Assembly (NCBI RefSeq): GCF_018860425.1
Contig: NZ_JAHKPI010000025.1
Span: 876,381 to 940,380, forward strand
Length of the DNA: 64,000 nucleotides
Origin: Marinobacter sp. F3R08
GTDB taxonomy: Bacteria; Pseudomonadota; Gammaproteobacteria; Pseudomonadales; Oleiphilaceae
Direction of reading: 5' to 3'
Below the pieces are notes generated by a model. The model had not been told where the DNA came from. It worked only from the letters and a program-made list of their open reading frames with translations, and searched no databases. A program made the translations under genes and the position numbers. Below are positions 60,807-64,000 of the stretch, piece after piece. Numbering within the stretch: the stretch's first letter is position 1; the number at the start of each line of letters is the position of its first letter.

Positions 60807-61466
60807 ATGCTCAACATGGATTTTTCCAAAAAGGTTGTCATTCGCACCGCCGAACAAGCGTGGGTTCCCAGCCCTGCCGGCGGTGTTTTACGAAAGCCCC
60901 TCGCCCGCGAGGAAGCCGAGCGCGGTCACGCCACCAGCGTGGTCCGTTACGAGCCCGGCGCATCGTTCAACCGGCATGAGCATCCTCTGGGCGAGGAAAT
61001 TCTGGTCCTGGACGGTGTGTTTTCCGATGAGAATGGCGACTACCCCGCCGGCACCTACCTGCGCAACCCTCCCGGCAGCGGACATGCCCCGTTCAGCAAA
61101 GAGGGATGCACCCTGCTGGTCAAGCTTCATCAGTTTGATGAACGGGATCAATCCGCGGTGCGGATAAACACCAGGAATACAGCTTGGCTGCAGGGTATCG
61201 GTGGTCTTCAGGTAATGCCTCTGCACGAGTTCGAGCACGAACATGTAGCCCTGGTTAAATGGCCTGCCAATGAAGTCTTCCAGCCTCACAGACACTTCGG
61301 GGGCGAGGAAATTTTCGTGCTATCCGGAGAATTCTGCGACGAGCATGGCCGCTATCCTGCGGCTTCCTGGATACGAAGCCCACATTTGAGCCAACACACG
61401 CCCTTCGTAGACAAGGAAACTGTCATTTGGGTAAAAACCGGCCACTTACCGGTCAAGCCTCAATGA
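60807..61466 (+). CDS. Double cupin (ChrR-like) protein
   Basis: The start at MLNMDFSKKVV (60807) has TGAGG upstream. The 219-residue protein holds two ChrR-type cupin folds (about 25-110 and 130-210). Each has metal ligands: FNRHEHPLGEEILVLDGVF with the closing His in GSGHAPFSK, and QPHRHFGGEEIFVLSGEF with LSQHTPF. ChrR cupins bind zinc in anti-sigma factors, but here no anti-sigma domain precedes them. A metal-binding enzyme or stress protein is possible. It converges with the LysR gene 3 bases away. Confidence 0.83.
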   Translation: MLNMDFSKKVVIRTAEQAWVPSPAGGVLRKPLAREEAERGHATSVVRYEPGASFNRHEHPLGEEILVLDGVFSDENGDYPAGTYLRNPPGSGHAPFSKEGCTLLVKLHQFDERDQSAVRINTRNTAWLQGIGGLQVMPLHEFEHEHVALVKWPANEVFQPHRHFGGEEIFVLSGEFCDEHGRYPAASWIRSPHLSQHTPFVDKETVIWVKTGHLPVKPQ

Positions 61467-61469
61467 TTT

Positions 61470-62363
61470 TCAGGCGTCGTCGCTATGGGATTCGACAATC
61501 GCTCTAACCCCTGCATGCGTGGTCTTGCGGCCCCGGGTTATGGCAAAAAGCTCATCCATCACCTCATCGATTGAGGCGATCTGCTCTACTTCATACTGAC
61601 GACAGACTTCCTCGCAGATTGATGTCGGCGCGGCAAAGACTCCATAGCCCTGGCTGCCGAACACTTTGATAAGCGCACTGTCGTCTACCCGGGCAACGAG
61701 TTTCATGCGAACCCCGTTCAGTGAAAACCAGTTCATCAGCCTCGCGAAATAGGGCGCGTCGGTGTCGTTAGCGAGCAACGGCTGGCCATTCAGGGATTCC
61801 GGAAATCCCTTTTTCAGGATTTTAGCCAGCCCGGGCGCAGCAAACAGACTCATGCTTGAACCCGCCAGCGGATGTACTGTGAGATTCCCGTCATCCTGCA
61901 GCCGGGGCATGCGATCTGTCAGTACCAGATCCAGCTCCTTGCGTTTCAGGCTCAATACCAGATCGTCGGTGCCACCAGTCTGACACTCCAGCTGGATCGA
62001 ACGCTCGCCAGCCATGGCTGGCTGCAACAGGTAGTAGGCAATCAACTTGTGGATGGACGCCGATACGCCGGCGCGCAGAGGCAAGGGACGCTCAGCGGGG
62101 TCCAGCCGAAGGGTTTCGGACAGTTCGCCAGTCAAGGCAAAAATGTCGTCAGCGTATCCGAGGATCAGCCTCCCGAGATCCGTCAGGATCAGCTTGCGCC
62201 TTTCCCGGGAGAACAGACGTCCACCAACAGCGCCTTCAAACGTAGCCAGCTGGCCGCTCAACGTCTGAGGCGCCAGTTCCAGCACCTCGCTCGCGCATGC
62301 AATCGATCCTTCCCGGCTGATTACCCAGAAATAGTAGAGGTGGCGAAGGTTAAGGTCTTCCAT
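61470..62363 (-). CDS. LysR-family regulator, NhaR type
   Basis: A 297-residue regulator opening MEDLNLRHLYYFWVISREGS, very like the NhaR group of LysR proteins. The helix-turn-helix (about 20-50, LELAPQTLSGQLATFE) is followed by a periplasmic-binding-like effector domain. In E. coli NhaR senses Na+ and controls the antiporter nhaA; here no antiporter is adjacent, so the target is not known. It heads no operon and lies 19 bases before the flavin reductase gene. Confidence 0.9.
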   Translation of the reverse strand: MEDLNLRHLYYFWVISREGSIACASEVLELAPQTLSGQLATFEGAVGGRLFSRERRKLILTDLGRLILGYADDIFALTGELSETLRLDPAERPLPLRAGVSASIHKLIAYYLLQPAMAGERSIQLECQTGGTDDLVLSLKRKELDLVLTDRMPRLQDDGNLTVHPLAGSSMSLFAAPGLAKILKKGFPESLNGQPLLANDTDAPYFARLMNWFSLNGVRMKLVARVDDSALIKVFGSQGYGVFAAPTSICEEVCRQYEVEQIASIDEVMDELFAITRGRKTTHAGVRAIVESHSDDA

Positions 62364-62382
62364 TCCTTTGCCCTACTCCGCT

Positions 62383-63000
62383 TCAGGATGGTCTCGGAAT
62401 CTTGAATACCTCACCAAACGTGACATATTCGCTTCCGCCAAGACGTCCAATCGGGTCAATGGCAGCGCCATCAAAAGTCAGACGATCCTTTTCATCATAC
62501 CGGACAGCGGAATCCGAGACCCAGATCCGGGTAACCTTCCCGAAGACCAACGACTGGGGCCCATCGCCGATTTCCTTGATATCGTATAGCTCACATGCAA
62601 ACGCAACATGACAGTCTTTGAGACGCGGTAACGTTGAACCTTCAAAATCCACCAGCTCGAGATCCAGATTTTCCAGTTCGGATTCACCATGGGGTAAGGT
62701 TCGTGACGATTCGGTGACCGCTGCGGCAAGATCCCGATGGGCGATATGAACAACAAAATGCTTCCTCGCCTCGATATTGACACGAGTGTCTTTGGCTACA
62801 GCCTGTGCCGGTTTCTTGCCAACAGAAATCATCAGCAAAGGTGGGCTACTCGTGATGGGGGTAAAGAACGAGAACGGCGCCAGATTAAAGCCGCCATCGG
62901 GGTTTTCAGTGAGTACCCAGGCAACCGGTCTGGGAATCACTGTCTGTGTCAGAATATGGTACGCATCCTTCGGATCGAGACCCTCGACATCTATCAGCAT
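62383..63000 (-). CDS. Flavin reductase-like (FMN-binding) protein
   Basis: A 205-residue protein with the flavin reductase-like split-barrel pattern PRPVAWVLTENPDGGFNLAP, FSFFTPITSSPPLL and the C-terminal IDPIGRLGGSEYVTF. Members bind FMN and reduce flavin or serve as flavin oxygenase partners. The stop of the MFS gene overlaps its ATG as TAATG, so the two are translated together; the LysR gene follows. Confidence 0.9.
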   Translation of the reverse strand: MLIDVEGLDPKDAYHILTQTVIPRPVAWVLTENPDGGFNLAPFSFFTPITSSPPLLMISVGKKPAQAVAKDTRVNIEARKHFVVHIAHRDLAAAVTESSRTLPHGESELENLDLELVDFEGSTLPRLKDCHVAFACELYDIKEIGDGPQSLVFGKVTRIWVSDSAVRYDEKDRLTFDGAAIDPIGRLGGSEYVTFGEVFKIPRPS

Positions 63001-64000
63001 TACTTTCTCCCGTTACTTGCCGTTGCCGGTGCGCGCTCCCGCAACAGCCACCAAATCATCAACAACCCGTGAAGTATGAGGAAAGGCACCGCGACCATCA
63101 CCAATCCACCCCAACCCAGCCAATTCAGAATGGCACCCGCAGACAAAGCAGCTATGGCCTGCGAGCCAAAAACCATCATGTCGTTAAGCCCTTGCACACG
63201 GAAGCGCTCCGCATCCCGATAGCCTTGGGGCAGAAGCGTGGTACCACCAACAAAAAGGAAATTCCAGCCAATACCAAGCAACAACAGCGCCGACAGATAA
63301 TGGTGAAAACTAACACCGCTGGCGGCCAGAACAATACAGGCCAGATACGCCAGCAGCCCTGCCCCCATCATCAGTGGTATTCCCATAACCCGAGTCAGCC
63401 AACCGCTGATAAGCGACGGAAGATACATGGCCATAATGTGAAGCTGGATGACGCGCTTGGCGTCATCGAAGTCATGGCCGGCCATCTCGGTCATGCTCAG
63501 CGGCGTGGCCGTCATAATGAAGCTCATAACCGCATAACCAATGGCCGCAGCGCTGATGGCTGCCCATACCAGAGGATTTGCCAGAACGTCCCGCAACGGG
63601 CGACCGCCTCCGGGGCGCGACGCATGAACATGCTCAGCCCCGGCCCGGTAGCCGGCACCAAGGATCAGCAAAGCTACTCCCTGGACCACCGCCAGAGCAA
63701 CCCAGCTAACCAGAAATGGGTATTCTTCCGATGCGTCACTACCCAGACCGGCAACTTCCGGCCCGAGCCAGGCGGCCACAAGACCGCCCAGCAGTACACG
63801 AGCAGCGGCAGAGCCGGCCATATCCGGGGCGACAGATTCCATGGCAGCAAACCGGTATTGGTGGACTACCGCAAGGCCGGTGCCTCCCAGAACAGCCGCC
63901 AGACACAAAAGCGAAAACAGCCCTGCCCAGGATCCCAACGCGCCCACAAGGCCCGCCACAATGCCCATCATCGCGCCCAGCAACATCACACGCTTGCGCC
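63000..64000 (-). CDS. MFS transporter, C-terminal two thirds (cut by window edge)
   Basis: The frame is open from the window edge to its stop at 63000. The edge residues RKRVMLLGAMMG are the conserved loop after helix 2 of MFS proteins, so the first two helices lie outside the window. At least ten further helices follow, with a central charged linker (ASRPGGGRPLRDVL). The substrate is unknown. It is translationally coupled to the flavin reductase. Confidence 0.87.
   Translation of the reverse strand, partial: RKRVMLLGAMMGIVAGLVGALGSWAGLFSLLCLAAVLGGTGLAVVHQYRFAAMESVAPDMAGSAAARVLLGGLVAAWLGPEVAGLGSDASEEYPFLVSWVALAVVQGVALLILGAGYRAGAEHVHASRPGGGRPLRDVLANPLVWAAISAAAIGYAVMSFIMTATPLSMTEMAGHDFDDAKRVIQLHIMAMYLPSLISGWLTRVMGIPLMMGAGLLAYLACIVLAASGVSFHHYLSALLLLGIGWNFLFVGGTTLLPQGYRDAERFRVQGLNDMMVFGSQAIAALSAGAILNWLGWGGLVMVAVPFLILHGLLMIWWLLRERAPATASNGRK

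Noticed and set aside
1..64000. CRISPR arrays, insertion sequences, rRNA genes
   Set aside because: No regularly spaced repeats, transposase motifs or rRNA-like sequence seen when reading both strands.

Overview
The window reads as chromosome of a gammaproteobacterium, most likely a marine Marinobacter-like or Pseudomonas-related organism. This is an inference from the gacA-uvrC-pgsA-tRNA-Gly-tRNA-Cys order on the minus strand, the gene repertoire, and a GC-rich, densely packed layout. No ribosomal RNA, CRISPR array, phage or intact insertion sequence is visible.

Layout. 1-7.2 kb: a type II secretion locus, gspE-F-G-H-I-J-K-L on the minus strand (gspL cut by the window edge), with gspC divergent. 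7.5-12.2 kb: a tightly overlapped operon of an alkyl-DHAP-synthase-like flavoenzyme, a GlpD-like dehydrogenase and an FGGY kinase. 12.3-15.0 kb: cytochrome c', cytochrome b561 and a DadA-type dehydrogenase preceded by a tandem glycine riboswitch. 15.2-16.9 kb: a PAS-GGDEF-EAL protein. 16.9-21.9 kb: a MukBEF/MksBEF-like SMC complex in the order SMC, kleisin, MksE. 22-24 kb: an LpxR-like outer membrane deacylase and a short-chain dehydrogenase.

24-33 kb is the most unusual part. It holds a two-gene cassette (PLD-helicase-DUF3427 protein translationally coupled to a methyltransferase-HNH fusion), a 45-codon ORF, and a YhaN/YhaO (SbcCD-like) ATPase-nuclease pair. Together with the SMC operon this makes about 16 kb rich in DNA-acting machines, which is the best place to look for an undescribed defence or genome-maintenance system.

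33-37.5 kb encodes an NAD-linked molybdenum formate dehydrogenase. 37.7-46.3 kb looks like a catabolic island for a carboxylic or sugar acid: GntR regulator, EamA exporter, RraA-like lyase, ketoglutarate-semialdehyde-type dehydrogenase and SDR on one strand, and a tripartite tricarboxylate transporter (TctCBA) divergent from them. 46.7-46.9 kb: tRNA-Cys and tRNA-Gly. 47.1-50.7 kb: a Mla/Mce-type lipid ABC transporter operon that converges on, and overlaps, pgsA. 50.7-54.1 kb: pgsA, uvrC, gacA and a YheU-like gene. 54.2-64 kb: a chemoreceptor, AzlCD, an AEC permease, acylphosphatase, two small enzymes, tRNA-Ser with a clear terminator, an isochorismatase-fold hydrolase, a double cupin, a NhaR-type LysR regulator, a flavin reductase and a truncated MFS transporter.
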